From the NCBI GenBank assembly GCA_029974875.1, contig JARKQP010000539.1, forward strand, positions 1 through 25,002: DNA of 25,002 nucleotides, given 5' to 3'. The notes beneath the pieces are model-generated. The model had not been told where the DNA came from. It made no database searches and worked only from the letters and a program-made list of their open reading frames with translations. The first letter of the stretch is position 1, and each line of letters begins with the position of its first letter. This DNA comes from Mobilitalea sp. Lineage in GTDB: Bacteria; Bacillota_A; Clostridia; Lachnospirales; Lachnospiraceae. This document shows, in pieces, positions 7,521-16,019 of the stretch. The translations under genes were made by a program, and so were the position numbers.

Positions 7521-8696
7521 TCAGCCGGTTTGACTTGATTCCGGATGATCACAGTAACCCGGATTTACTGTACAGATGAGTCTGAATATTTGCTCCGCTG
7601 TCCTTGTCATGTTATCTTTTGCTACTTGTGCATTCATAGCTTCCTGTAAAGTTACAACCTGGGTAAGAATTGAAAAATAAGCATCAATTCCATTTTCGTT
7701 ACATATCCCCGCCTCCTTTGTAACACTCCCCGCAAGTGCAATTACAACTGCTCCGCATTTCTTAGCCAGTGCTGCTACTCCTGCCGGAGCTTTTCCCATA
7801 GCTGTCTGATGATCTAGTTTTCCTTCTCCTGTGATCACAAAATCTGCATCCCTTATGCTTTCTTCCAAATTAATCGCTTTTAGCACAATTTCAAATCCTG
7901 GTTCCAGTTTTGCTCCCAGATAACTTAAAAATGCAAATCCTAATCCGCCTGCCGCACCGGCTCCTTCTATCTCTTTATAATCATTATTCATATACTCTTT
8001 CGTAACCCGTGCATAATTTTCCATGTCCTTATCTAATGCTTCCATTAATTCCTCTTTTAGCCCTTTTTGGGGACCGTACACGTAAGTCGCACCATTTTTC
8101 CCACAAAGCGGATTGTTTACATCACAGGCAATTTGAAAATTACACTTTGCTAATTCCGGAAGTACATTATCTCTGCATATTTTTTTGATTTTACCCAGGT
8201 CACTGCCGGTAATCCCGACTTTTTTTCCATCCTGGTCAAAAAACTCAAATCCCAGAGCAGACAGCATTCCAAGCCCGCCATCGTTAGTGGCACTCCCGCC
8301 AATTCCAATAATAAAGCTCCGGCACCCTCTGTGGATTGCATCTTTTATCATTTCTCCAACACCGTATGTAGTTGCATTTAGCGGATTCATTTCTCCGCCA
8401 GGTGCCAGAATGATTCCGGCTGCCGCTGCCATTTCCATAATAGCCGTATTGGTTTCTTTCAAATATCCGTAAGAAGCTATTACCTTCTTTTCATACGGAC
8501 CGCAGACCTCTGCTTGCAGCCTTTCACCACCAAGCCCTTGAATAAGTGCTTCCGCTGTTCCTTCGCCGCCGTCTGCCAATGATTTTACGATTACCTGTGC
8601 ATCCGTCGCTTTTAATATTCCTTCTTTAATGGCCTCTCCAGCTTCCATCGAAGTCAGACTGCCTTTCAAAGAATCAATTGCCACTACTACTTTCAT
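7521..8696 (-). CDS. Glycerate kinase (GarK/GlxK family)
   Basis: Phosphorylates glycerate; this family (PF02595) usually makes 2-phosphoglycerate, which enters lower glycolysis. 391 residues from the ATG at 8696 (AAGGAG seven to eight bases upstream); a longer frame begins at 8735, but MKVVVAIDSLKGS is the canonical N-terminus. Seen: MKVVVAIDSLKGSLTS, SLADGGEGTAEAL, the nucleotide/substrate region GIGGSATNDGGLGML, GAGAAGGLGFAFLSYLGA and VITGEGKLDHQTAMGKAP, all in family order. It is the last gene of the minus-strand locus, 72 nt after the sigma-54 activator, and completes the step after the dehydrogenase at 10721-11677: hydroxypyruvate to glycerate to 2-phosphoglycerate. Confidence 0.95.
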   Translation of the reverse strand: MKVVVAIDSLKGSLTSMEAGEAIKEGILKATDAQVIVKSLADGGEGTAEALIQGLGGERLQAEVCGPYEKKVIASYGYLKETNTAIMEMAAAAGIILAPGGEMNPLNATTYGVGEMIKDAIHRGCRSFIIGIGGSATNDGGLGMLSALGFEFFDQDGKKVGITGSDLGKIKKICRDNVLPELAKCNFQIACDVNNPLCGKNGATYVYGPQKGLKEELMEALDKDMENYARVTKEYMNNDYKEIEGAGAAGGLGFAFLSYLGAKLEPGFEIVLKAINLEESIRDADFVITGEGKLDHQTAMGKAPAGVAALAKKCGAVVIALAGSVTKEAGICNENGIDAYFSILTQVVTLQEAMNAQVAKDNMTRTAEQIFRLICTVNPGYCDHPESSQTG

Positions 8697-8768
8697 TACT
8701 CTTGCTCCTTGTCTATAAGATATCTGAATAAACAACTGGATAGTACAGCACTTTGCCGCTCCAGGCAG

Positions 8769-10634
8769 CTAAATCTTTTTCTCCATTCTCCAGAGAGTTG
8801 TGCGGCTGATGCCCAATTCATCCGCTAAAATCTGCTTTTTTTTCCTTGGCTGCAGACTTTTATATACTTTATCAGGTTCTACAGTCCGATCACTTTGATT
8901 TCTCTCTTTTATACAGCTTTTAAATATTTTTAACTGCAGGACATCCTTCTCATTAATTTCTTCCGTATCATTTAATACAGTTAGTCTCTCACAGATATTG
9001 CGAAGTTCTCTTACATTACCCGGCCAGTTATACTCACTTAAAACTTTTGCCGCTTCTCTTGAGAGTTTAGGAATTGGTTTCCCCATTTCACAGGCAAATC
9101 TGGTAAAAAAATAAGATACCATTTCCTGGATATCTCCGTTTCTTTCTCGCAGAGGCGGCACATTGATATCAAGCAGATTTAACCGATAATATAAATCAGA
9201 ACGAAATTTTCCCCCTTCAATTTGCATTTCAATATCAATATTGGTAGCAGAAATCACACGAACGTCGATAGGCTGTACTCTGTCGCTTCCAATTCTTCTG
9301 ATTTCCTTTTCCTGCAGTACACGTAATAATTTTGCCTGTAATGTAATTGGAATCTCTCCTATCTCATCTAAAAAGATAGTTCCTTTATGCGCTAATTCAA
9401 AAAGTCCGACTTTACCGTTTCTCGAAGCACCGGAAAATGCCCCCGGTACATATCCAAACAACTCACTTTCAAGTAAATTCTCCGGTAAAGCTGCACAGTT
9501 AATGGCTACAAACGGCTGACTTCTTCTGGAACTTGCTCCATGAATGCTATGGGCGAATAATTCTTTTCCCGTTCCTGTTTCACCCACAATTAAAACATTG
9601 GAATCAACTTTACTATAGCGTTTTGCCATATTAATATTATCAAAAATTGCCTGACTCGAACCAATAATATCCTCAAACGAATATTTAGCAGTTAAGCCTT
9701 TTTCGGCTAGATTTCTACGGATCTTATTTTCCGTTTCCGAAATACTATCTGTACTTTTAATAATAATAATTGTACCGGCTCCCATCTTATCTACTACAAT
9801 AGGCCGATATTCTATATAATATTTCTTTCCCTCAAGCTCCAGTAATTCTTCCTTTTTATCTTCCTGATTCTCCAAACTTCGCCGCTTGAACTTATCACAG
9901 ATCACCTCTACCTGTTTACCTGTCACATTCTGTGACGCCGGAACCTGGAAAATCCGATATGCTTGATTATTAACCGCCAATATTTTTCCATCTTCGCTTA
10001 TGGCAACAATTCCATCTACATAATTATTAATGATCATGTGCATCAGATTTGCCTTGGTTCGTTCCAGATTAATGGTCTTCGCTGCATTTACGGCTTCATT
10101 TAATGCAGTTTCAATGGCATCATCCTTCATCTCGATATGCACCCGGGGCATTCCTGATTTATCACACAGGCCGCATATAGTTCCAGCTCCCACAAGAATA
10201 TCTGCACCTGTTTGCTTAACCTTTTCAATGGTCCTTATTGCGCTGTCTTCATCATAAACATCATAGATATCAATTTTGGCATTACACACCAATTCCAGAT
10301 TACGGATAGCGTGAATTTCCTGATTATGAATACAAAGAGCAATACGTTTTGCACGATATTCTTCTTTACATCGAATCAAGGCATCCATAATATCATAACT
10401 GGTGATTTGAAGCTGAATGATATGCTTGTCCGGAAACAAAGAATGCAAACGGTTATAAGTCATTCCTCTTGCTATCATAATTTCTGCATCCTTATGCTGC
10501 GCCAACGTTTCCGGTGTTCCGAAAACATGAACCTGCCTGATTATAATATCCTCTTGTTTTGGTATCTTTGCGACTACCTTTTCAAATCTTTTTAACATAT
10601 CTAGGTGAGGAATAAACATTAATATTCTAACCAT
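8769..10634 (-). CDS. PrpR-type sigma-54-dependent transcriptional activator
   Basis: 621 residues. N-terminal PrpR_N-like sensor domain (about 1-190; ADILVGAGTICGLCDKSGMP at 144-163), which in relatives senses small carboxylic acids or derivatives; PAS domain (about 195-300); AAA+ domain (about 320-555) with Walker A GETGTGKE (351-358), Walker B TIFLDE (419-424) and FRSDLYYRLN; C-terminal Fis-like helix-turn-helix (LADELGISRTTLWRMEKKI, the last 19 residues). The sigma-54-contacting loop reads GAFSGA (398-403) rather than GAFTGA, a conservative change. The start ATG has GGAGCCGGCA upstream. It lies between hprA and glycerate kinase. Inferred: it binds the TGTTTCA array at 17094-17152 and activates the promoter at 16931-16947 when the pathway substrate or an intermediate is present. 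Confidence 0.95.
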   Translation of the reverse strand: MVRILMFIPHLDMLKRFEKVVAKIPKQEDIIIRQVHVFGTPETLAQHKDAEIMIARGMTYNRLHSLFPDKHIIQLQITSYDIMDALIRCKEEYRAKRIALCIHNQEIHAIRNLELVCNAKIDIYDVYDEDSAIRTIEKVKQTGADILVGAGTICGLCDKSGMPRVHIEMKDDAIETALNEAVNAAKTINLERTKANLMHMIINNYVDGIVAISEDGKILAVNNQAYRIFQVPASQNVTGKQVEVICDKFKRRSLENQEDKKEELLELEGKKYYIEYRPIVVDKMGAGTIIIIKSTDSISETENKIRRNLAEKGLTAKYSFEDIIGSSQAIFDNINMAKRYSKVDSNVLIVGETGTGKELFAHSIHGASSRRSQPFVAINCAALPENLLESELFGYVPGAFSGASRNGKVGLFELAHKGTIFLDEIGEIPITLQAKLLRVLQEKEIRRIGSDRVQPIDVRVISATNIDIEMQIEGGKFRSDLYYRLNLLDINVPPLRERNGDIQEMVSYFFTRFACEMGKPIPKLSREAAKVLSEYNWPGNVRELRNICERLTVLNDTEEINEKDVLQLKIFKSCIKERNQSDRTVEPDKVYKSLQPRKKKQILADELGISRTTLWRMEKKI

Positions 10635-10720
10635 TGCCGGCTCCTTTCATAAACTATGCATATTTTCTTTAAGTATAGCATATACAGCCTGCCTTTTCAT
10701 TTATTTACTTACCTAAACAG

Positions 10721-11677
10721 CTATTTGTTTACAACGTTTTGCGGAGAGCCTTTTATATATGCCTTCAGATTATCTACAGCGATATCCATCAGCCTTTGTC
10801 TGGATTCTTTCGGTGCCCATGCAATATGGGGTGTAATAATGCAATTTATAGCGCTTAGCAAAGGATTGTCCATCTTAATTGGTTCCGTTGATACAACATC
10901 AACTGCTGCTCCTGCAACTTTTCCGCTGTTTAATGCATCCCTTAAATCCTCTTCTACAATCAGCGGTCCGCGGGAATCATTGATAATCATCACGCCATCT
11001 TTCATCTTTGCTATATTTTCTTTATTGATAATGCCTTCGGTTGAAGGTAATAACGGGCAGTGCAGGGATATCACATCCGACTGTGCCAATAATTCATCGA
11101 AAGAGACATACTCAGCAATTTCACGTCCTGCATCACTTGGATATTCATCAAAAGCAATTACTTTCATTCCCAGTGCCTTCGCAATCTTACCGGTACTCCG
11201 GCCAATCCTTCCAAATCCGATAATACCCATGGTCTTACCTGCAAGTTCTACCAGCGGATAATTCCAGAAGCACCAATCCGCATTATTTGTCCAGTATCCA
11301 GCTTTTACACAATCAGAATGTTCCCCGATGTGGTGGCACAGCTCCAGTAAAAGAGCAATTGCAAACTGTGCAACCGCGTCCGTACCGTAAGTCGGTATAT
11401 TGGAAACCGGAATACCTGCTTTTTTTGCGGCTGAGGTATCAATCACATTATAACCCGTTGCAAGCACACCTATGAATTTAAGTTCAGGGCATGCTGTAAT
11501 CATCTCTTTTGTAAGTGGTGTTTTATTGGTATATACTACCTCTGCTCCTTTGATTCTTTCTAATACCTTATCAATTGGAGTTCTATCATATACAGTTAGA
11601 TCCCCAAGCTGTTCAAATCCCTCCCAGGATAAATCTCCCGGGTTTTCCGTATAACCATCTAAAATAACTATCTTCAC
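10721..11677 (-). CDS. hprA: D-2-hydroxyacid dehydrogenase, glycerate dehydrogenase/hydroxypyruvate reductase type
   Basis: Likely reduces hydroxypyruvate to D-glycerate with NADH (reversible). 318 residues from a GTG at 11677, chosen because GGAAGGAG lies six bases upstream and MKIVILDGYTENPGDLSW is the typical HprA N-terminus; the longer frame to 11710 has no such support. Seen: the NAD motif GFGRIG (154-159), NDSRGPL with Arg236, STEP with Glu265, and TPHIAWAP with His284, the catalytic trio of the family. It follows the second TIM-barrel paralogue by 40 nt and feeds the glycerate kinase encoded two genes downstream. Glyoxylate reduction is an alternative or additional activity. Confidence 0.9.
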   Translation of the reverse strand: MKIVILDGYTENPGDLSWEGFEQLGDLTVYDRTPIDKVLERIKGAEVVYTNKTPLTKEMITACPELKFIGVLATGYNVIDTSAAKKAGIPVSNIPTYGTDAVAQFAIALLLELCHHIGEHSDCVKAGYWTNNADWCFWNYPLVELAGKTMGIIGFGRIGRSTGKIAKALGMKVIAFDEYPSDAGREIAEYVSFDELLAQSDVISLHCPLLPSTEGIINKENIAKMKDGVMIINDSRGPLIVEEDLRDALNSGKVAGAAVDVVSTEPIKMDNPLLSAINCIITPHIAWAPKESRQRLMDIAVDNLKAYIKGSPQNVVNK

Positions 11678-11717
11678 GTGTTGCTCCTTCCTGCCTGCGT
11701 AGGCCTGCAATTCAATA

Positions 11718-12620
11718 TTAGTCTTCTACTAATGCCCATGCCCTGTTAATTACTCTCTTGGTATTTGCCAGTATAATATCCCCGTCTTCATCTCCCCATG
11801 GCTTTACTTCAAAGGAAAGTACATATGGGTTTGTTTTATTAAAAAATCCCTCTTCTTTTAATACGGTAAAGAAATCTATCAGTTCCTTCGTATCATTGGC
11901 GCTGTTTGGATATCCAAACCTTGGATGCTGATCTCCATAAGCCTCATATCCCTTTTTTACTACGGCATTTCCAATATGAAAGTGAGTAATATAAGGTCTT
12001 AACGTCTGTACTACAAATTTGGAAGTTTCATAAGTAGTTGGAAAATGTGATAAATCCACTATTAATCCAAAGTTATTATGTGTTTTTCTCATATCTGCCG
12101 CAAATTCCGCAGCAAATGGCGCCGGCCCGATTAATGCCGCTTTATCCATATCATAATCAAATACTTCTAATTCTACATCCATGTTCTTTCCTGCTGCATA
12201 ATCACAGAGTGCCCTTGTGGTTTTTAAGAGCTGGGCATATGCCTGGTCTTTTGAAGCCGCTTCCCACCTTCCAGAAAGAAATGCAATTCCCTTTGCGCCA
12301 AGAAATTCTGCTTCATCGATTGCTTCCATTAAAGTAGCCTCCGCTTTTTTTCTTTCCTCTTCATCAATGTGATTCGGATTTAAGCCCGGTCCCAATAATC
12401 TTGGCTGTGCACCATAGCAAACCTTCATATGGGATTCTTCCAACATTTTTTTCATTTTTATTCTTGTTTCATTATCTGCAGCCTTTGTTACTTCAATTGC
12501 ACTAAAATACTCATCACAGGCAATCATTTTCACTGATTCCAATAATTGATAATTTACGGGTGGATGGCTCATCCACTGAATTGTTCCCACCTGAAAATAC
12601 TTTTGGATCGGATCTTTCAT
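11718..12620 (-). CDS. Xylose-isomerase-like TIM-barrel enzyme, paralogue B
   Basis: 300 residues, PF01261-type sugar isomerase/epimerase fold, cytoplasmic. Good AGGAGGA site upstream of the ATG. Likely metal ligands are Glu152 (ELEVFDYD), Asp189 (LIVDLSHFP), His215 (HFHIGN) and Glu271 (SFEVKPW). It is clearly paralogous to the product of the preceding gene (12654-13565) over the whole length: same N-terminal KYxxVG, YGxQPRLL, the stretch around AYGDQHPRFGYPN (AYGDMHPRFGFPN in the other), and FEVKPW-x-DED. They differ at the N-terminal strand (IQWMSHPP here, ILHMAYNG there). Members of this subgroup resemble, to my recollection, OiaC-type 3-oxo-isoapionate decarboxylases, but isomerase or epimerase activity is equally possible. 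Confidence 0.85.
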   Translation of the reverse strand: MKDPIQKYFQVGTIQWMSHPPVNYQLLESVKMIACDEYFSAIEVTKAADNETRIKMKKMLEESHMKVCYGAQPRLLGPGLNPNHIDEEERKKAEATLMEAIDEAEFLGAKGIAFLSGRWEAASKDQAYAQLLKTTRALCDYAAGKNMDVELEVFDYDMDKAALIGPAPFAAEFAADMRKTHNNFGLIVDLSHFPTTYETSKFVVQTLRPYITHFHIGNAVVKKGYEAYGDQHPRFGYPNSANDTKELIDFFTVLKEEGFFNKTNPYVLSFEVKPWGDEDGDIILANTKRVINRAWALVED

Positions 12621-12653
12621 CTACTCTTCCTCCTGTTTTATATTTCCTTCTTT

Positions 12654-13565
12654 TTAAACCATTTCCCACGCTAAATTAAGGGTTCTTTTCGCATTGGCAA
12701 TTACAATCTCGCTATCTTCGTCCTGCCATGGTTTTACTTCGAAACTGACAATCGGCCGGTTGTTTTCATTTAAGAATCCAATATCCAGCAATACCCTTAA
12801 ATACTGTGCTAATTCTTCCGTATCATTTTCACTATTGGGAAATCCAAACCTTGGATGCATATCCCCGTATGCGGCACAATCCGCACTTTTTATTACTGTG
12901 TTCCCCATATGAGCGTGTTTTATATATTTTGCAATAGGGAATATACTTTCCTCAATGCTTTCATGAAGCATGGGAATATGGCTTAAATCTACCATTAATC
13001 CAAAATTATCATAATCCTTTGTAATAATGTTCGCATAACGCTTTGCCAATTCCACCGGTCCGATTAAAGACTTCTTGTCAATGTCATAGTCAAATACTTC
13101 CAGGACAACCGGCATTTCTCCTTTAGATTTCGCATAAGCACACAATTCTTTTGTAGATTTTAATAATGCTTCAAAAGCAGCTTCCTTTGTTTCTTCCGCA
13201 TATTTTCCCGCCAGGAAAGAAAATCCCGCTGCCTGAAGTTCATATGCCTCATCAATACCCGCCTTCAGGGAGGTTACTGCCGCAATTCGTTTTTCTTCGT
13301 CTAAATCATTAATGTTCATTCCCGTAGTAAGTAAGCGCGGCTGTCCTCCATAAGCAACTGTCATATGTCCGCAGGCTATCATATCCGCCGCTTTCTTTCG
13401 GACTTCCGGGTCTTTCATCCAGGTCACTTCTACCGCTTCAAAATAATCATCTGCCACTATTTTTTTCAGGCTTTCTAAAATGGGACCCTCCCCGGCAGCC
13501 AATCCGTTATATGCCATATGTAAAATAATTCCCACTTTCATATACTTCCTCATTGATTGTTGCAT
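12654..13565 (-). CDS. Xylose-isomerase-like TIM-barrel enzyme, paralogue A
   Basis: 303 residues. The start at 13565 has AGGGAG close upstream and gives an N-terminus exactly aligned in length with paralogue B, which supports it over the internal ATG before KVGIILH. Seen: the predicted metal site Glu156 (LEVFDYD), Asp193 (MVDLSHIP), His219 (HAHMGN) and Glu276 (FEVKPW), plus VEVTWMKDPEVRKKA and VAYGGQPRLLTTG. This is the family of 3-oxo-sugar-acid decarboxylase/isomerase-like TIM barrels; the specific reaction cannot be read from sequence. It lies seven nt after the transketolase C subunit and 33 nt before paralogue B, so the four genes are one transcript. The two paralogues may form a heteromer or act on successive intermediates. 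Confidence 0.85.
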   Translation of the reverse strand: MQQSMRKYMKVGIILHMAYNGLAAGEGPILESLKKIVADDYFEAVEVTWMKDPEVRKKAADMIACGHMTVAYGGQPRLLTTGMNINDLDEEKRIAAVTSLKAGIDEAYELQAAGFSFLAGKYAEETKEAAFEALLKSTKELCAYAKSKGEMPVVLEVFDYDIDKKSLIGPVELAKRYANIITKDYDNFGLMVDLSHIPMLHESIEESIFPIAKYIKHAHMGNTVIKSADCAAYGDMHPRFGFPNSENDTEELAQYLRVLLDIGFLNENNRPIVSFEVKPWQDEDSEIVIANAKRTLNLAWEMV

Positions 13566-13572
13566 GTTCTCC

Positions 13573-14508
13573 CTACTTTCTGCCTAATACTTTTTTACAT
13601 TTCCGGATAATTGCCGATGGGCTGAATCCATATTTATCCAGAATCTGCTCATAATCTCCCGATTCTGCAAAATCAACTGCCCCAATAAATTCTACCGGCA
13701 CCGGATATTCCGCTGCCAAGACCTCCGCTACCGCACTTCCCAAGCCACCGTAGACACTGTGTTCCTCCACCGTTACAATGGCTCCCGTTTTCCTGGCACA
13801 GGATATAATTAACTCTTTATCAATCGGCTGTACCGTATGCATATCGATTACGGTGGCCTTGATTCCTTCTTCTGCTAACAGCTCTGCTGCTTCCCGTACC
13901 CTATGGAGAATTGTACCCGTAGCAATTATAGTTACATCCTCTCCCTCCGTCACTTTTATTCCTTTTCCTAATTCAAACTCCAGCGTTTCATCATAAAAAA
14001 CTGGTGCCGGTGCTCTGCTTAATCTTAAATAGACCGGTCCATCATACTCCGCAAGTGCCATAACCGCTTTTTCCGTTTCAACTGCATCGGAAACGCTTAC
14101 TACTGTCATATTGGGAATGGAACGCATCAATGCCATATCTGTTATTGCATGGTGGCTTGCACCATCATAGGAATCGGATAAACCGCAATAAGTTCCTGCC
14201 AGTTTCACATTTAATTTATCATATGCAATCAGGCTCTGAACCGGGTCAGCTCCTCTGGTCGTTAAGAATATAGCAAAGGTATTTACAAATGGTATCAGGC
14301 CTTCACATGCAAATCCGGCACTCATAGCTACCATATTCATCTCACTGATTCCCACGTTAAAATATCTCCCAGGAAATTCTCCGCCAAAAATGCTGCTTTT
14401 GGTTGAGCTTCCTACATCTGCTTCCAATGCAACTATTTTCTCGTTTTTCTTACCAAGCTTTAAAAGCGCTTCTCCATATGCATCTCTGATCGCAACTGTA
14501 TTTGACAT
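13573..14508 (-). CDS. Transketolase, C-terminal subunit
   Basis: 311 residues: pyrimidine-binding (about 1-170) and transketolase C-terminal (about 185-311) domains of a split, ThDP-dependent transketolase. Seen: ALEADVGSST, NVGISEMNM with the conserved Glu56 that activates the ThDP aminopyrimidine, DSYDGASHHAITDMALMRS (112-130), and YLRLSRAP near 170. Its ATG overlaps the stop of the N subunit by one base (TAATG), so translation is coupled and a 1:1 complex is expected. Split transketolases often serve dedicated catabolic routes (for example apulose-4-phosphate or sulfofructose transketolases) rather than the pentose phosphate pathway. The local set of TIM-barrel enzymes and the absence of a sugar kinase suggest an unusual donor or acceptor here. 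Confidence 0.94.
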   Translation of the reverse strand: MSNTVAIRDAYGEALLKLGKKNEKIVALEADVGSSTKSSIFGGEFPGRYFNVGISEMNMVAMSAGFACEGLIPFVNTFAIFLTTRGADPVQSLIAYDKLNVKLAGTYCGLSDSYDGASHHAITDMALMRSIPNMTVVSVSDAVETEKAVMALAEYDGPVYLRLSRAPAPVFYDETLEFELGKGIKVTEGEDVTIIATGTILHRVREAAELLAEEGIKATVIDMHTVQPIDKELIISCARKTGAIVTVEEHSVYGGLGSAVAEVLAAEYPVPVEFIGAVDFAESGDYEQILDKYGFSPSAIIRKCKKVLGRK

Positions 14509-15335
14509 TAGCAGATACCCCCTACTTCTTCCTTGGCTTTCTTATAATCCTCTTCACTTATTGCTTTCCCGTGCCAGGTATTTTTTCCTTCCATAAAAGA
14601 AATCCCTTTTCCCTTTACTGTTTTTGCAAGTATTAGAATTGGCTTTTCAAGGATTTTTTTCGCTTCCTCTACTGCATTTGAAATAGCTTCCACATCATGC
14701 CCGTCACAAGTAACCACATGCCATCCGAAGGCTTCCCATTTTGCCTTTATATCGCCCATCGGCATAACCTCTTCCAGTGTCCCATCCAACTGTACTCCAT
14801 TATTATCTAAGATCCCAATCAGGTGATCTGCCTTAAACTTTGAAGCTGCCATAGCTGCTTCCCAAACTACTCCCTCCTGGATTTCTCCGTCTCCCATAAC
14901 TACGTAAGTATATGCGTTACTGTCCTTTATTTTTTCACCCATACACATCCCGAGACCTGCCGAAAGTCCGAGGCCAAGGGGACCTGTCGACAGCTCAACA
15001 CCCTTTGTTTTGTGAGCACAGGGATGTCCCTGCAGGTTACTGTTTATTTGCCTTAAGGTTTTTAATTCGTCTTTAGGAAAGTACCCAAGTTCCGCCAATA
15101 TGATATAAAGAACCGGTGCGGCATGCCCCTTGGAGAGAATAAAGCGATCCCTGCCTTCTGCTTTCGGATTATTTCCATTTATATTCATCTTTTCGAAATA
15201 CAAGGTTGTTAATATCTCTGTACAGGACAGGGAACCTCCCGGATGCCCTGTTTGAATCTCGTACAGTATATCAATTAACTCATTCCGGAATCTTTGGCAG
15301 AGCTTCTCCAACTCTGCTTTTCTTTCTTTCGTCAT
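14508..15335 (-). CDS. Transketolase, N-terminal (ThDP-binding) subunit
   Basis: 275 residues, the usual size for the separate N-terminal subunit. It binds the diphosphate of ThDP through GDG (148-150)-x27-NN (178-179) with a metal ion. Other landmarks are GHPGGSLSCTEIL (30-42), RFILSKGHAAPVLY (64-77), LSTGPLGLGLSAGLGM (115-130) and KTVKGKGISFMEG near the C-terminus. The ATG directly abuts the TAG of the racemase-family gene and has GAGGAG upstream; the 3' end overlaps the C subunit by one base. With that subunit it transfers a two-carbon ketol unit between a ketose (or hydroxypyruvate) and an aldose; the substrates here are unknown. Confidence 0.95.
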   Translation of the reverse strand: MTKERKAELEKLCQRFRNELIDILYEIQTGHPGGSLSCTEILTTLYFEKMNINGNNPKAEGRDRFILSKGHAAPVLYIILAELGYFPKDELKTLRQINSNLQGHPCAHKTKGVELSTGPLGLGLSAGLGMCMGEKIKDSNAYTYVVMGDGEIQEGVVWEAAMAASKFKADHLIGILDNNGVQLDGTLEEVMPMGDIKAKWEAFGWHVVTCDGHDVEAISNAVEEAKKILEKPILILAKTVKGKGISFMEGKNTWHGKAISEEDYKKAKEEVGGIC

Positions 15336-16019
15336 CTATTGCTCCTCTTTTCTTATATTATTTAATCCGTTTAAGGTTCCAATTACTTGTGCTATACAAA
15401 GCTCTGGACTTGACAAGGTCGGACAGCCTGTAATTGTTTCGATTTCCGCTTCCAGATGAGCCATGGAGGCCTGTGCCAATACGATACAGTCATATTTCTT
15501 TATTTCATTTGCCCTTTCACATAAAATTTTGTCATGTTTCTCCATATCCAGGGCTTTCATTGCCGCAAATGCATCCTGTAATACTATTTGTTCTATGGTT
15601 ACCCTGATGCCTGCTTTTTGCGCTTCCGTCATAATTTTATCTTTCGTAGGCTCTACGGTGCTGACAGCTGTCGCCATTATCAAAAGATTACTTCCATATT
15701 CTATACTCTTTTTTGCCATTGCATCATCAATGGCTATCAAAGGTACCGCTATAAACGGCCTTATCATATCAACAACCGGCGTTAAGGTAGAACATGTAGT
15801 TACAATTATATCTGCACCGGTAAGTTCTGCCGATTTAATATCCATCAATAACCGGCTACGGTTATTAATGGTAAATTCCCCTATTTCATTTGGTTCATCC
15901 GCCAGAAAGTCATCCCATAGATTATGTATTCTGACTGCTTCCGGGATCCTGGATCTAAGCTTTTCCTCAAAGGTATTTGCCACACCTTTTACAGTGTGAA
16001 TCAGTGCAATACTTTTCAT
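15336..16019 (-). CDS. Asp/Glu racemase-superfamily protein lacking the second cysteine
   Basis: 227 residues from the ATG at 16019, which overlaps the upstream TGA as TGATG (translational coupling); a TTG-initiated form two codon positions earlier is less likely. Fold family: Asp/Glu/hydantoin racemase and maleate isomerase. Seen: the first active-site segment IIVTTCSTLTPVVD with Cys76. At the second site, where two-base racemases have Cys, the sequence is IVLAQASMAHLE (179-190), without Cys. This argues against amino-acid racemisation and for a one-cysteine isomerase, lyase or carbonyl-activating role, or a non-catalytic role. It is embedded between the TIM-barrel isomerase and the transketolase, so it probably acts on the same carbon skeleton. 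Confidence 0.82.
   Translation of the reverse strand: MKSIALIHTVKGVANTFEEKLRSRIPEAVRIHNLWDDFLADEPNEIGEFTINNRSRLLMDIKSAELTGADIIVTTCSTLTPVVDMIRPFIAVPLIAIDDAMAKKSIEYGSNLLIMATAVSTVEPTKDKIMTEAQKAGIRVTIEQIVLQDAFAAMKALDMEKHDKILCERANEIKKYDCIVLAQASMAHLEAEIETITGCPTLSSPELCIAQVIGTLNGLNNIRKEEQ

Noticed and set aside
10635..10720. Separate promoter for the sigma-54 activator gene (TATACT near 10670)
   Set aside because: No acceptable -35 element at 16-18 bp was found, so independent transcription is not supported.
13573..15335. Assigning the transketolase to the sulfo-transketolase (sulfoquinovose) or apulose-4-phosphate pathway
   Set aside because: Both pathways need partners absent here: a sulfoquinovosidase, sulfofructose isomerase or sulfonate exporter, or an apiose isomerase and sugar kinase.
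15463..15999. 178-codon plus-strand ORF opposite the racemase-family gene
   Set aside because: Antisense shadow of a well-supported gene; no ribosome site and no family resemblance.
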